DNA of 64,000 nt from Shewanella glacialipiscicola (GCF_023283485.1 NZ_JAKILU010000004.1:241407-305406); one strand, 5' to 3'; shown: positions 27,640 to 39,189, counted from the first letter of the stretch. The notes: a model not told the origin generated them from the letters alone. Made by a program: numbers and translations.

Positions 27640-28104
27640 TTAGCCGACCATATAGGTGCCGGTTCCAAAAGCAATGTGAGTACCTTGCTCGTTATGCAGC
27701 TCCATGCGGCACACCGATACTCTATTACCCGCACGGATCACGCTACCTGTGCCCGTAAAAGTGACTCCGCGGCCGGGGCGTAGGTAATCGACCCGCATAT
27801 CAATAGTCCCTAAGGTTTGAAGACGTTGCTGTAATTCTTCAATGCTCCAATCTTCACCGCTAGCGACAAGGCCGGCAAAAGCTGTTAGGCCACCAACAAC
27901 ATCCAAGATCGTCGCGGTCACGCCACCATGGAGAATTTGTTGGTGAATGTTACCAATTAATTCGGGTTTCATATTGACCACGACTTCGACACCATTGATG
28001 TCATAGCGTTTAATCTCTAGCCCCAGTAAATTATGAAAAGGCACATGTTTATCAAATACGTCAGCCACTCTTTTTAATATTTCGGCTTGCATAGGGGTTG
28101 TCAT
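27640..28104 (-). CDS. yigI: YigI-type hotdog-fold thioesterase
   Basis: 154 residues from the ATG at 28104, with AGGA eight bases upstream; the in-frame start at 28122 lacks one. The hotdog core is seen as ILHGGVTATILDVVGG (the central helix with the HGG motif) and the later strands DYLRPG and GTGSVIRAGNRV. It probably hydrolyses acyl-CoA thioesters. Position between rarD and recQ matches enteric yigI. Confidence 0.87.
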   Translation of the reverse strand: MTTPMQAEILKRVADVFDKHVPFHNLLGLEIKRYDINGVEVVVNMKPELIGNIHQQILHGGVTATILDVVGGLTAFAGLVASGEDWSIEELQQRLQTLGTIDMRVDYLRPGRGVTFTGTGSVIRAGNRVSVCRMELHNEQGTHIAFGTGTYMVG

Positions 28105-28140
28105 TAGGATTGTCCTTGTCACGAAGTGACGGTATGAGGC

Positions 28141-28182
28141 TTTATTGGATTTATTGGATTTATTGGATTTATTGGATTTATT
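28141..28182. repeat. Tandem 9-bp repeat, TTTATTGGA
   Basis: The unit TTTATTGGA occurs four times without a mismatch (28141-28176) followed by TTTATT. It lies in the divergent gap between yigI and recQ, 37 bases upstream of the yigI start. Such pure repeats can change copy number by slippage. Confidence 0.95.
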
Positions 28183-28360
28183 ATCAACGCTAATTCTATA
28201 AAAGTACGACTTAGAGCAATTAATCTACAGTGAAGCTAGCGACGAATGCAACTCTAGCCACGCAAGATAAGTTAGCCGGATAGACGATGTTACATTGGCG
28301 CAAGACAGAAACGGTTCACTGCTTTAGAATAGGCGCCCTCACTTTTGACATAGAAGATTC

Positions 28361-30184
28361 ATGGAAACGCCTGTCCTCGAAATACACGATGATCCCCTTT
28401 CACAACGCCTTGCACAGGTGTTCGGTTACCGCAACTTTCGGGATGGTCAACGTGAAGTTATTGAGCGTGTTTGTGGTGGACAAGACTGTTTAGTTATTAT
28501 GCCTACTGGTGGCGGTAAGAGTTTGTGTTACCAATTGCCGGCATTGTTGATGGATGGCATTACTATCGTCGTTTCACCCTTGATTTCTTTGATGAAAGAT
28601 CAAGTTGATAGTTTATTACAAACCGGTGTAGCCGCCGCATACCTTAACTCTTCTTTGCCACGAGAGCGCAGCGCCGAGGTGTTAAAACAATTACGCCATG
28701 GCGAATTAAAACTGCTGTATGTGTCACCTGAGCGTTTGTTAAGCAGCGATTTTATTGAACGAATGCAGTCGCTGCCATTAGCCATGTTCGCGATTGATGA
28801 AGCCCATTGCATTAGCCAATGGGGACATGATTTCCGACCTGAATATGCCGCGCTCGGGCAATTAAAACAACTCTTTCCCTATGTGCCCATGATGGCGCTG
28901 ACTGCAACGGCAGATCAGGCGACCCGCCAGAGTATTTGCGAGCGGCTCGGTATCGATCCTTTCCGTTTACTCTCCAGTTTTGACAGGCCCAATATTCGCT
29001 ATACCGTCGCCGAAAAACTCAATGCGGCTAATCAATTACGGCATTTTCTCACTCAGCAAAATGGCACTAACGGTATTATTTATTGTAGTAGCCGTCGACG
29101 AGTCGATGAGGTTGCCGATCGTTTATGTCTGCAAGGCTTTAATGCTAAGGCCTATCATGCGGGTATGACGCAAGAAGATCGCGGCGCCGTACAAGATAGT
29201 TTTCTGAAAGATCAAATTGATATCGTCGTGGCGACGGTGGCTTTTGGTATGGGGATTAACAAATCGAACGTACGTTTTGTGGTGCATTACGATATCCCTA
29301 AAAGCATCGAAGCCTATTATCAGGAAACGGGTCGTGCTGGCCGTGATGGGCTAGACGCGGAAGCGTTTATGCTATTTGATCCTGCTGATATTGGCCGTGT
29401 GCGGCATTTAATTGAGCAAGCAGAGCCAGGGCCACAGCAACAAGTAGAATTCCATAAACTCAATACCATGGCCGCCTTTGCCGAGGCGCAAACCTGCCGT
29501 CGCCAAGTGTTGCTGCATTATTTTGATGAGAGTGCGCTTGAACCCTGTGGTAACTGCGATATTTGCCTTGACCCACCTAAACGTTATAACGGCACTGAAG
29601 ATGCGCAAAAGGTGCTGTCATGTATTTTTCGTTTAGGGCAGCGTTTTGGTATTAATCATTTAATTGAGGTATTGCGGGGCTCGAAAAGCGCGCCAATAGT
29701 CGATCGCGGCCACGATAAACTCACGACTTGGGGGATTGGCAAAGATAAAAGTCATGAATATTGGCTGAGTGTTATCCGTCAATTGATCCATTTAGGATTA
29801 GCGAGTCAGGATGTGACGCGTGGATCTTCTATTACGTTAAATCCTTCAGCAAGACCAATATTAAAAGGTGAGGTGGTGCTAATGCTGGCCGAGCCGCGGA
29901 TTCAGCTAACGACAACCAAACGTAAGGTGAGTCAATCCAAAACTCCGCTCAATTACGACCGTAAGTTATTTGCACGACTAAAATTATTACGTAGAACCAT
30001 TGCCGAGCAGCAGGATGTACCACCGTATTTAGTGTTTAACGATGCTACGCTGGCTGAAATGGCCGCGATGATGCCGACCAGTGCGGGTGAAATGCTCGCT
30101 GTAAATGGCGTTGGTGAGCGTAAATTGAGTCGTTTTGGTAACGATTTTCTTGATGAAATAGCTGCTTACTTAGCAGGAGAATAA
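28361..30184 (+). CDS. recQ: ATP-dependent DNA helicase RecQ
   Basis: 3'-5' helicase in recombination and repair. 607 residues, as in E. coli. Walker A PTGGGKSLCYQ near residue 49, DEAH near 146 (IDEAHCISQWGHDFRPEY), motif VI QETGRAGRDG, the zinc-binding Cys set (CRRQ...CGNCDICLDPP) and the C-terminal HRDC domain (LFARLKLLRRTIAEQ to NGVGERKL) are all present. No strong ribosome site; the start is fixed by similarity. Confidence 0.97.
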   Translation: METPVLEIHDDPLSQRLAQVFGYRNFRDGQREVIERVCGGQDCLVIMPTGGGKSLCYQLPALLMDGITIVVSPLISLMKDQVDSLLQTGVAAAYLNSSLPRERSAEVLKQLRHGELKLLYVSPERLLSSDFIERMQSLPLAMFAIDEAHCISQWGHDFRPEYAALGQLKQLFPYVPMMALTATADQATRQSICERLGIDPFRLLSSFDRPNIRYTVAEKLNAANQLRHFLTQQNGTNGIIYCSSRRRVDEVADRLCLQGFNAKAYHAGMTQEDRGAVQDSFLKDQIDIVVATVAFGMGINKSNVRFVVHYDIPKSIEAYYQETGRAGRDGLDAEAFMLFDPADIGRVRHLIEQAEPGPQQQVEFHKLNTMAAFAEAQTCRRQVLLHYFDESALEPCGNCDICLDPPKRYNGTEDAQKVLSCIFRLGQRFGINHLIEVLRGSKSAPIVDRGHDKLTTWGIGKDKSHEYWLSVIRQLIHLGLASQDVTRGSSITLNPSARPILKGEVVLMLAEPRIQLTTTKRKVSQSKTPLNYDRKLFARLKLLRRTIAEQQDVPPYLVFNDATLAEMAAMMPTSAGEMLAVNGVGERKLSRFGNDFLDEIAAYLAGE

Positions 30185-30207
30185 TGAATTGCGGGATAAT
30201 AATGGGA

Positions 30208-31968
30208 TTAATTATTCTCACCACTCTTAACTTTACCCAATTGATTGATACTGGCGCGCTTGATTAATGACTCTAATGTATCAAATTGCTGCATCGCAGC
30301 GACACCAATATTGACCTTGCTCGAGCCTTGCCAAGGTTGAATGCACGCTACTAGCTGAGTAATGACTTTTTGGGCACCTTCGGTTGAGGTATGCGGTAAA
30401 ACAATGACAATTTCATCCATTGAATAGCGAATTAATTTGTCTTGTTCTCGCAATCGATGTTGTAACTCATCTTGCAATGAGGGTAAGTCCACTTGACGGA
30501 TTTGACTGGCATTAAAGATCAATAAAGATAGCGGGTAATTACCTTGTTTAGCGTTATTTAATACCGATAGTATCTGCTGTACTAAAGTTTCAACAGGTTC
30601 ATCACCTTCAATATGGGGGGCGCGCTTATTTTGCTTATCAATCAAATACCAAATCATTCCACCGAGTAAGAGCATTGCGATTAAAAATAGTGTGCTATAG
30701 ACCCAGTCTACATTTAATTCTTGTAAGATTGAGTCCGACTCTGGCGCATGATCATTGCCAGTTAGCCCTATATTTTGTTGATTGAGGCGCGCTTTAAATT
30801 GCAATATTCGGGCATTATTCATTTCTTGATTCGCGAGTTCAGTTGCTCGATAGCGTTTAAGTAAGAAAGTATAAGCTTGCTTAAAATCATCTTGCTCTAA
30901 GTAATAGTCGCTCATGATCCCATAAAATCCTTTGAGATCAGAGTATTGATTCAGGCTTTCCCCTTGTTCAATGGCTTGATTCATGAGAATTAATGCTTCA
31001 TCGTCTTGGTGTTGGGCAAAACGTATTTGTGCCAGTAGACGGTTTGAGCGCATTATCGCTACTTTTTGATTTTGTTTTTGAAATGTATTGATCGCGATAG
31101 CAATATACTCTTCGGCATTCTCAATACGGCCTTTATCGAGTGCGATGGAGGCTAAAATGGCATAGCTATAGGCAAGTTCTAACGGCGATTCGAGTTCAGG
31201 TAGCAGTATTTTTGCTTGTATTTCGAGTTGGTCGCTGTAATCGAATTCTTGATTATCGAGCGCTATTCTGGCCGCATTTCGTAAAATGATATGTAAAACT
31301 TTCCCTTTGGCATCTGAGCTCTGTATTCCTAGATTGGTGTAATACATGGCTTGGGGGAAATCATGGGTCGCATAAAGTAAATTACCCATAGCGGCATAGA
31401 TATAAGCTTGTGGTGGCCAAATCCAATTTTGGGTTTGAGTATGGATATCAGGATAAATATCGATCGCTAAACGTAAATCTTCGATAGCAGAAGAAAAATT
31501 ATCGGTATCGGTGTCGAGTTGGCCACGTAAGCGTAAGGCATCGACTAAGGCTTGGGGTTGCTGGTAGCGCCTAGCTAAGGTAATGGCTGAATCAAGTAAG
31601 GGTAGGGCATTTTGAATATTGTTGTTATTAAGATTGGCATCGGCTTGGCAAATTAAAAAGTAAGGACGGGCTTGATCTAGCTTAAGTTGCTTAGCGCGCG
31701 CATCACCTAGTTGGGCAACGTTGATTGCCGCTTCATTTTCTCCGAGTTGTAGCAGGTTTTGACACTTCAACACGCTCAATCTGAGTTGATTGATATCTGA
31801 GTTTATATGGTTAGCTGCGAATGTTTTTTCTAAAAGAGCAAGCTGAGAAAATGCTTTGCTAGGATATTGGTAGACGAGTTCTGTCAGTTCATCTAACTGG
31901 TCTATAGCACTAGCCCCAAAGGGGAACAGCCATAAAAACAGGCTCAGTACCATGACGCGAAAATCCAT
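30208..31968 (-). CDS. TPR-repeat membrane protein with degenerate GGDEF domain
   Basis: 586 residues from the ATG at 31968, with GGAG six bases before it. A signal peptide (LSLFLWLFPFGASA) leads a periplasmic region of about 380 residues built of TPR-like helical repeats. A membrane helix near residue 430 (STLFLIAMLLLGGMIWYLI) precedes a short cytoplasmic domain. Its SLLIFNAS strand and RYSMDEIVIVLP hairpin align with a diguanylate cyclase domain (normally RYGGDEF), but the signature at residues 516-520 is SMDEI and the preceding half is short. Catalysis is therefore unlikely; a sensory or c-di-GMP-independent role is inferred. It converges on recQ, 23 bases apart. Confidence 0.78.
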   Translation of the reverse strand: MDFRVMVLSLFLWLFPFGASAIDQLDELTELVYQYPSKAFSQLALLEKTFAANHINSDINQLRLSVLKCQNLLQLGENEAAINVAQLGDARAKQLKLDQARPYFLICQADANLNNNNIQNALPLLDSAITLARRYQQPQALVDALRLRGQLDTDTDNFSSAIEDLRLAIDIYPDIHTQTQNWIWPPQAYIYAAMGNLLYATHDFPQAMYYTNLGIQSSDAKGKVLHIILRNAARIALDNQEFDYSDQLEIQAKILLPELESPLELAYSYAILASIALDKGRIENAEEYIAIAINTFQKQNQKVAIMRSNRLLAQIRFAQHQDDEALILMNQAIEQGESLNQYSDLKGFYGIMSDYYLEQDDFKQAYTFLLKRYRATELANQEMNNARILQFKARLNQQNIGLTGNDHAPESDSILQELNVDWVYSTLFLIAMLLLGGMIWYLIDKQNKRAPHIEGDEPVETLVQQILSVLNNAKQGNYPLSLLIFNASQIRQVDLPSLQDELQHRLREQDKLIRYSMDEIVIVLPHTSTEGAQKVITQLVACIQPWQGSSKVNIGVAAMQQFDTLESLIKRASINQLGKVKSGENN

Positions 31969-32210
31969 TTTGTACTCCATAAAATGCGTAAGTTCTACTA
32001 TCCATAATCATTAAAACGGGATTATAACTTTTCTTAAATGTTTTTTGCATAAAAAACTATTTATCCTAAGAGTTATAAGTTAACACATCCATATAATTTC
32101 TTAATCCAAACAGTTGGTTAATTCTGTAAAGTATGTCACTAATACAAGGTTAAAGCGTTAATAATTAGCTTTATATCTAACTAAACCTGTTAAACATGAA
32201 AAAATTAGGG

Positions 32211-32239
32211 TTGACACTCATAGCTAGGCAAGTTAAATA
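32211..32239 (+). promoter_or_regulatory. leu operon promoter
   Basis: Perfect -35 TTGACA at 32211-32216 and a -10 candidate TAAATA at 32234-32239 with 17-base spacing. It lies 45 bases before the leader peptide leuL. The upstream half of the 506-base gap (31969-32210) is AT-rich and shows nothing else I can name. Confidence 0.7.
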
Positions 32240-32283
32240 TTAACCGTCCTAAATAATTTGAACAGAATAAATATTTAAATTAA

Positions 32284-32352
32284 ATGAATAGAATTAGCCG
32301 CAAACTCGACCTCCTTCTCTCTCTCCTCGCGAAATATACGCGGAGGTCTTAG
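32284..32352 (+). CDS. leuL: leu operon leader peptide
   Basis: A 22-residue open frame, ATG 32284 to TAG 32350-32352, with a run LDLLLSLL at residues 8-15: six leucine codons in eight, which is what a leucine attenuator needs. Leucine starvation would stall a ribosome there. GACCTCC in the leucine codons (32308 region) pairs with GGAGGTC just before the stop to form the pause hairpin. The ribosome site is weak. The terminator 37 bases after the stop completes the device. Confidence 0.87.
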   Translation: MNRISRKLDLLLSLLAKYTRRS

Positions 32353-32388
32353 TGTTGCACGCTCGATATATTAGGCAAAGCATTCACA

Positions 32389-32418
32389 AACCCCGCACAA
32401 ATGTTGCGGGGTTTTTTG
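32389..32418 (+). terminator. leu operon attenuator terminator
   Basis: AACCCCGCA (32389-32397) and TGCGGGGTT (32405-32413) form a perfect nine-pair stem with a seven-base loop, then T. It lies between leuL and leuA, so it acts as the attenuator rather than as the end of an upstream gene. Confidence 0.9.
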
Positions 32419-32474
32419 TATCTGAATACGGTAAAAGTTAAATAACGAACGGAAACGTTCCATGGAGAAGCGAG

Positions 32475-34043
32475 ATGTCTAACAGAGTCATTATATTTGA
32501 TACGACCTTACGTGATGGCGAGCAGGCGTTAGCGGCCAGCCTTACGGTCAAAGAAAAGTTACAAATCGCTATCGCACTGGAACGTCTCGGTGTTGATGTG
32601 ATGGAAGTCGGTTTCCCGGTGTCTTCACCCGGTGACTTTGAGTCGGTACAAACTATCGCGCGCACGATTAAAAATAGTCGCGTTTGTGCTTTAGCCCGCG
32701 CACTTGAAAAGGACATTGATGCTGCGGCGCAGGCCTTGTCTGTTGCAGAACAATTCCGTATCCATACGTTTATCTCCACATCGACCATTCATGTGGAAAG
32801 CAAGTTAAAGCGCTCCTTCGATCAAGTATTAGAGATGGCGGTGGGCGCAGTGAAATATGCCCGTCGTTTCACCGACGATGTGGAATTTTCCTGTGAAGAT
32901 GCGGGTCGCACGCCCATTGATAATCTGTGCCGTATGGTAGAGGCCGCGATTATTGCTGGCGCGCGCACCATTAACATACCCGATACGGTTGGTTACACAG
33001 TGCCAAGCGAATTTGGCCATATTATTCAAACCTTATTTCACCGTGTACCTAATATTGACCAAGCGGTGATCTCAGTGCATTGCCACGATGACTTAGGTTT
33101 GTCTGTGGCTAACTCGATAACTGCAGTGCAACACGGTGCCCGTCAAATCGAATGTACCATCAATGGTATAGGTGAACGTGCGGGTAACTGTTCATTGGAA
33201 GAAATCGCGATGATTTTAGCAACGCGCAAGGGGATGTTAGGCCTAGAAACCGGCATTAACGCTAAGGAAATCCACCGCACTTCTAATTTAGTCAGCCAGT
33301 TATGCAATATGCCAGTGCAGGCGAACAAGGCGATTGTGGGCGCCAATGCGTTTACTCATTCATCAGGTATCCATCAGGATGGCATGTTAAAAGCGCAAAA
33401 TACCTATGAAATCATGACTCCTGAAAGCATAGGTTTAAATCGTAATAACTTGAACATGACCTCGCGATCAGGCCGCCATGTCATCAAGCATCGCATGCAA
33501 GAAATGGGTTATAGCGAGCACGATTACAATATGGACTCCCTGTACGAAGAGTTTCTAAAATTGGCAGATAAGAAAGGCCAAGTATTTGATTATGACTTAG
33601 AAGCTCTAGCTTTTATGGAAGCTCAAGCCGAAGAGGATAACCACTACCAATTGCAGCAATTAGTTGTGCAGTCTGACTCTACAGAAGGCGTTGCCACTGC
33701 CACAGTGCGTATCGAAGTGGATGGTGAAATTAAAACTGAAGCTGCAACGGGCAATGGTCCTGTAGATGCTGCCTATAACGCCATTGCCCGTGCAACGGAT
33801 CGCCGCATCGACATCATCAGCTATAAGTTAGGTGCTAAGGGCGTAGGTCAAGATGCCTTAGGCCAAGTGGATATTACTGCGGTTTATCACGAGCAAAATT
33901 TCCATGGCGTGGGTTTAGCTACCGATGTGGTTGAGGCTTCGGCGCGTGCTTTAGTGCATGTGATGAACTTAACCTGCCGCGCAGACAAGGTTGCTGATTA
34001 CAAACAAAACATGCAAAAGAGTCGAGAGTTAGGCGGCGTTTAG
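32475..34043 (+). CDS. leuA: 2-isopropylmalate synthase
   Basis: Condenses acetyl-CoA and 2-oxoisovalerate, the first step of leucine synthesis. 522 residues. The catalytic start [12 protein letters not shown], the metal-binding HCHDDLG near residue 203, and the HSSGIHQDG segment are seen; the C-terminal third is the leucine-binding regulatory domain. Transcribed from the leuL promoter. 20-70 bases to leuB. Confidence 0.97.
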   Translation: MSNRVIIFDTTLRDGEQALAASLTVKEKLQIAIALERLGVDVMEVGFPVSSPGDFESVQTIARTIKNSRVCALARALEKDIDAAAQALSVAEQFRIHTFISTSTIHVESKLKRSFDQVLEMAVGAVKYARRFTDDVEFSCEDAGRTPIDNLCRMVEAAIIAGARTINIPDTVGYTVPSEFGHIIQTLFHRVPNIDQAVISVHCHDDLGLSVANSITAVQHGARQIECTINGIGERAGNCSLEEIAMILATRKGMLGLETGINAKEIHRTSNLVSQLCNMPVQANKAIVGANAFTHSSGIHQDGMLKAQNTYEIMTPESIGLNRNNLNMTSRSGRHVIKHRMQEMGYSEHDYNMDSLYEEFLKLADKKGQVFDYDLEALAFMEAQAEEDNHYQLQQLVVQSDSTEGVATATVRIEVDGEIKTEAATGNGPVDAAYNAIARATDRRIDIISYKLGAKGVGQDALGQVDITAVYHEQNFHGVGLATDVVEASARALVHVMNLTCRADKVADYKQNMQKSRELGGV

Positions 34044-34060
34044 TTACTAAAAATATTTAA

Positions 34061-35208
<1,148 letters not shown>

Positions 35209-35209
<1 letters not shown>

Positions 35210-36633
35210 TGACGACTGTGCCAAAAAACGCGGTGGCAAAAACGCTGTATCAAAAAGTATGGGATGCCCACGTTGTAGCGACTCCTGAAGGTGAAGCGCC
35301 GATCATTTATGTCGACAGACATTTAGTCCATGAAGTGACTTCCCCCCAAGCATTCAGTGGCTTAAAAGTGGCGGGCCGCAAACTGCGTGCACCAGAAAAA
35401 ACCTTTGCTACTATGGATCACAACACTTCGACCCGTAGCGCCAGCTTGGATGCCCTAAGTCCAATGGCGCGCACACAGGTTGAAACCCTAGCGCAAAACT
35501 GTAAAGACTTTGGCGTGCGCCTATACGACATTCATCATCCTAATCAAGGGATTGTGCATGTAATGGGCCCAGAGCTGGGCATTACCCTGCCCGGAACCGT
35601 GATTGTTTGTGGCGACTCCCATACCGCAACCCACGGCGCCTTTGGTGCATTGGCATTTGGGATTGGCACATCAGAAGTTGAGCACGTTTTAGCAACGCAA
35701 ACTTTGCGTCAGTTAAAAGCTAAAACCATGAAGATTGAAGTACGTGGTCAGGTGACTGATGGCGTTACCGCTAAAGATATTGTGTTGGCGATTATTGGTA
35801 AAATCGGCATGGATGGTGGCACAGGTTATGTAGTCGAGTTTTGTGGTGAGGCGATTGAAGCCTTATCGATGGAAGGTCGCATGACAGTGTGTAACATGGC
35901 GATTGAAATGGGCGCTAAGGCGGGCATGGTCGCGCCAGATCAAACCACATTCGATTATTTAGAAGGCCGCGAATTTGCGCCAAAGGGCGAAGATTGGCTT
36001 GAAGCCGTCGCTTACTGGAAATCGATTAAAACCGATGACGGCGCTGTATTTGATGCAACTGTGGTATTAAATGCCGCCGATATTGCGCCGCAACTCACCT
36101 GGGGTACTAATCCCGGCCAAGTCGTGGCAATCGATGGCAAAGTGCCTGATCCTAGTCATGAAGCCAACCTAAGCACCCGCGCGAGCATGGAAAAGGCCCT
36201 AGAATATATTGGCCTTAATGCCGGCACTCTGATGACGGATATCAGTATTAATAAGGTGTTTATTGGCTCTTGCACTAACTCGCGTATTGAAGATTTACGC
36301 AGCGCTGCTGTGCATGCTAAAGGCCGTAAAGTAGCGAGCGGCGTCACCGCGATTGTAGTGCCAGGTTCTGGTCAAGTGAAAGCGCAAGCTGAAGCCGAAG
36401 GCTTAGACAAAATCTTTATTGAAGCGGGATTCGAATGGCGTTTACCCGGTTGTTCGATGTGTTTAGCGATGAACGATGACAGATTAGAAGCGGGCGATCG
36501 CTGCGCCTCGACCAGTAACCGTAACTTCGAAGGTCGCCAAGGCCGTGGTAGTCGCACTCATTTAGTGAGTCCAGCAATGGCCGCTGCCGCTGCGGTTGCT
36601 GGGCATTTTGTTGATATTCGCAAACCTTACTAA
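35209..36633 (+). CDS. leuC: 3-isopropylmalate dehydratase, large subunit
   Basis: Aconitase-family enzyme; with LeuD it isomerises 2- to 3-isopropylmalate. 474 residues. The cysteines of the 4Fe-4S cluster are in [13 protein letters not shown] and [10 protein letters not shown]; the aspartate/histidine segment [13 protein letters not shown] is also clear. Translationally coupled to leuB by a one-base overlap. Confidence 0.97.
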
Positions 36634-36660
36634 TTACCGTAACCCCAAGAGGATAAGTTA

Positions 36661-37266
36661 ATGCAACCTTTTACCACCCATACTGGGCTTGCGGTCATGA
36701 TCGACAGCAGCAATATCGATACGGATCAGATCATTCCTAAACAGTTTTTATCTAAGGTCACGCGCGATGGCTTTGGCGTGCACTTATTCCACGACTGGCG
36801 TTATTTAGATGATGCGGGTGATAAACCTAATCCTGATTTTTCACTGAATCAAAGCCGCTATAAAGGCGCGTCGATTCTGTTGTCGCAGGAAAACTTTGGT
36901 TGTGGCTCAAGCCGCGAACATGCGCCTTGGGCACTGGCTGACTTTGGCCTACGGGCGATTATTGCTCCCAGTTTTGCCGACATTTTTTACGGTAACTCAA
37001 TCAATAATGGCTTATTACCGGTGGCATTAACTCACGCGCAGGTGCGTCAGTTGATGGATGAAGTGGTGGCAGAAGAGGGGGCAGAGATCACGGTCGATCT
37101 TACGGCCTGTAAAGTAATGTCACCGTCGGGCGCTGAGTTTAGTTTTACGCTGGCAGAGTCGGCACGGCATAAATTGCTTCATGGTTTAGATGCGATTGGA
37201 TTGACCTTGTCCCATGCGGCGCAGATAAGTGAATACGAAACGCGAATCCAAGGCTGGCGTCGTTAG
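36661..37266 (+). CDS. leuD: 3-isopropylmalate dehydratase, small subunit
   Basis: The swivel-domain partner of LeuC. 201 residues. [15 protein letters not shown] at the start and [15 protein letters not shown] near residue 80 are diagnostic. Closes the leuABCD operon; a 26-base perfect palindrome follows 42 bases after its stop. Confidence 0.97.
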   Translation: MQPFTTHTGLAVMIDSSNIDTDQIIPKQFLSKVTRDGFGVHLFHDWRYLDDAGDKPNPDFSLNQSRYKGASILLSQENFGCGSSREHAPWALADFGLRAIIAPSFADIFYGNSINNGLLPVALTHAQVRQLMDEVVAEEGAEITVDLTACKVMSPSGAEFSFTLAESARHKLLHGLDAIGLTLSHAAQISEYETRIQGWRR

Positions 37267-37308
37267 AATTTCAGCGTACATTTGTACTGTTGTTACGTGA
37301 GCTTTGTT

Positions 37309-37334
37309 AGCGCTTAGGTATATACCTAAGCGCT
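37309..37334. terminator. 26-base perfect palindrome after leuD
   Basis: The sequence from AGCGCTTAGG (37309) to CCTAAGCGCT (37334) reads the same on both strands over all 26 bases, and a T-rich tract follows. Probably the leu operon terminator, though the fold would have to open a small loop in the centre. Confidence 0.65.
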
Positions 37335-37595
37335 GTTGTTTTAAATCTCAACATAGTAAAAGTATAACTGCATGTATTTAAAGTATTAATGTTGTTTATT
37401 TCATTTTAATGATGCAAGGCACTATAAGTAACAGTGGTTTATGCTGAATTTATTAACATTGAATGAGTTACAAGTGTTTTAGTTTTTCAGTCCCATATGT
37501 GATTGTTTATATTTGGTATTTTTGTATTCTCTGGCTTTTTATTAACCCTGCACACGAATAAATATTGAATCTTTAAAGACTCAACTCTGTTTAAA

Positions 37596-37613
37596 TAGTG
37601 ATGTTGGTCACTA
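37596..37613. promoter_or_regulatory. Candidate CRP site upstream of fadL
   Basis: TAGTGA (37596-37601), six bases, TCACTA (37608-37613): a perfect dyad with the core GTGA-N6-TCAC of the cAMP-CRP site. It lies 180 bases before fadL, within a gap (37335-37794) that otherwise shows no clear gene. fadL is a catabolic gene in which CRP control is plausible. Confidence 0.5.
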
Positions 37614-37794
37614 AATCTGTTTTAAAAATGCAGTTTTCTAGTGTTTTTATCTGTTTTATCTCCTTTGGTTGCAAACATCTTCTGCATAAGTAAACTGCTT
37701 CGCATTCAACATGGAGTGTTTGCTCTATTTTGCCTGAACGCCACAGTACTCATTCAAGTAGTACAGATAACAATAATATTATTAGAGAATAACA

Positions 37795-39144
37795 ATGCAA
37801 AAACGCCTTCTAACTTTAGCTGTTACTGCAGCTTTGTTAACTTCAACGACTCAACTCCACGCCGCTGGTTTTCAATTAGCCGAATATTCTGCCACAGGTT
37901 TAGGCCGCGCCTTTGCCGGTGAAGCCGCTATGGCGGATAACGCCTCAGCTCAAGCGCGTAATCCTGCCATGCTGACTTACCTTGAAGGGCGTCAGTTATC
38001 TGCGGGAGGCATTTATGTAATGCCAAACGTTGATGTGAGAGGCGATGTAAGCCTAAGCTCGCCACTACTTAGCCCAACCCCGGTAGAAATGAAAGGTGGT
38101 GATGCGCTGGATGTCGCCGATAATGCGCTTGTACCTAACTTTTATTATTCAAATCAGTTAAATGACCAGTGGACTTGGGGCTTAGCCGTTAACTCAAACT
38201 ATGGCCTAGCCACTGAGTTGCCAACGACCCATGCCGCCGCTATTTTTGGTAATAAGACTTCGGTTACCACAGTTGAATTTAATCCTAATATTGCTTACCG
38301 CATTAATGATGCTGTCAGCGTAGGCGGTGGTGTACGTATTGTTTATGGTGAAGGCGAAATCGGTGCTTCATTACCTGGTTGGGTTGATGGTATTAAACCT
38401 GCGCTACCGCCTCAAGTGGCTGGCATGTTACCTGCTGGTGGTACTGAGCTAAAAAGCATGAAAGGTGATGATGTCGGTTATGGCTGGCAGTTAGGGGCAA
38501 GCTGGCAGATTAACTCTATTCACCGTATCGGTTTTGCTTACCACAGTGGTGTTAGGCTGGACTTAGATGGTCATGCTTCTGGCGTCTTGTATACGGGCGG
38601 CCAAGATGTGTCTATTGAAGGTTATTTACCGCTTGAATTACCGGCGTTTGCTGAAATTGCTTCCCATCACCAATTGACCGATAACTGGGCCATGCATGCT
38701 AGCGTAAACTGGACAGATTGGAGTGTATTCGATCAACTGGTGGCTTATTTCCCTGGGGATGTTAAACCTAAAGGTGATTTAGAGTCTGATTTAGTTAAAG
38801 AAGAGCATTTCGAGGATAACTGGCGTTTCGCGTTGGGAACCACTTATCAAGTGAATAATGATTGGTTAGTCCGTGCGGGTGTTGCTTTAGATCAAACCGC
38901 CGCGACTGATGAATGGCGTACTACTACGATCCCAGACTCTGACCGTCTGTGGTTCTCTGTTGGGGCGGGTTATCAGGCAACTAAAAACCTGAATGTTGAT
39001 TTTGCAGTGACTTACCTCAAAGCCACGGGTAATGCGCCAATTAATGAACAGCAAAACTTGCTGAACTTAGCGACAGTTAACTTTAACGGTGACGCGAGTG
39101 GTGATGTGTGGCTTGCTGGTATCCAAATGAGCTACAAGATGTAA
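37795..39144 (+). CDS. fadL: FadL-type outer-membrane fatty acid transporter
   Basis: 449 residues. A signal peptide ends at about Ala23 (TTQLHA), and the mature protein opens AGFQLAEYSATGLGRAFAG, the FadL hatch region, with the later DNASAQARNPA motif. The rest is beta-barrel, ending in an aromatic-poor YKM. Carries long-chain fatty acids, and in this family also other hydrophobic molecules, across the outer membrane. Single gene with a candidate CRP site before it and a terminator after it. Confidence 0.93.
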   Translation: MQKRLLTLAVTAALLTSTTQLHAAGFQLAEYSATGLGRAFAGEAAMADNASAQARNPAMLTYLEGRQLSAGGIYVMPNVDVRGDVSLSSPLLSPTPVEMKGGDALDVADNALVPNFYYSNQLNDQWTWGLAVNSNYGLATELPTTHAAAIFGNKTSVTTVEFNPNIAYRINDAVSVGGGVRIVYGEGEIGASLPGWVDGIKPALPPQVAGMLPAGGTELKSMKGDDVGYGWQLGASWQINSIHRIGFAYHSGVRLDLDGHASGVLYTGGQDVSIEGYLPLELPAFAEIASHHQLTDNWAMHASVNWTDWSVFDQLVAYFPGDVKPKGDLESDLVKEEHFEDNWRFALGTTYQVNNDWLVRAGVALDQTAATDEWRTTTIPDSDRLWFSVGAGYQATKNLNVDFAVTYLKATGNAPINEQQNLLNLATVNFNGDASGDVWLAGIQMSYKM

Positions 39145-39160
39145 TCTTTATTTATCATAA

Positions 39161-39189
39161 AAAAAGCCCTGAATTTTCAGGGCTTTTTT
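39161..39189 (+). terminator. fadL terminator
   Basis: AAAAAGCCCTGAA (39161-39173) pairs with TTCAGGGCTTTTT, followed by T. It begins 17 bases after the fadL stop and, having A-runs on the left, would work on either strand. Confidence 0.92.
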
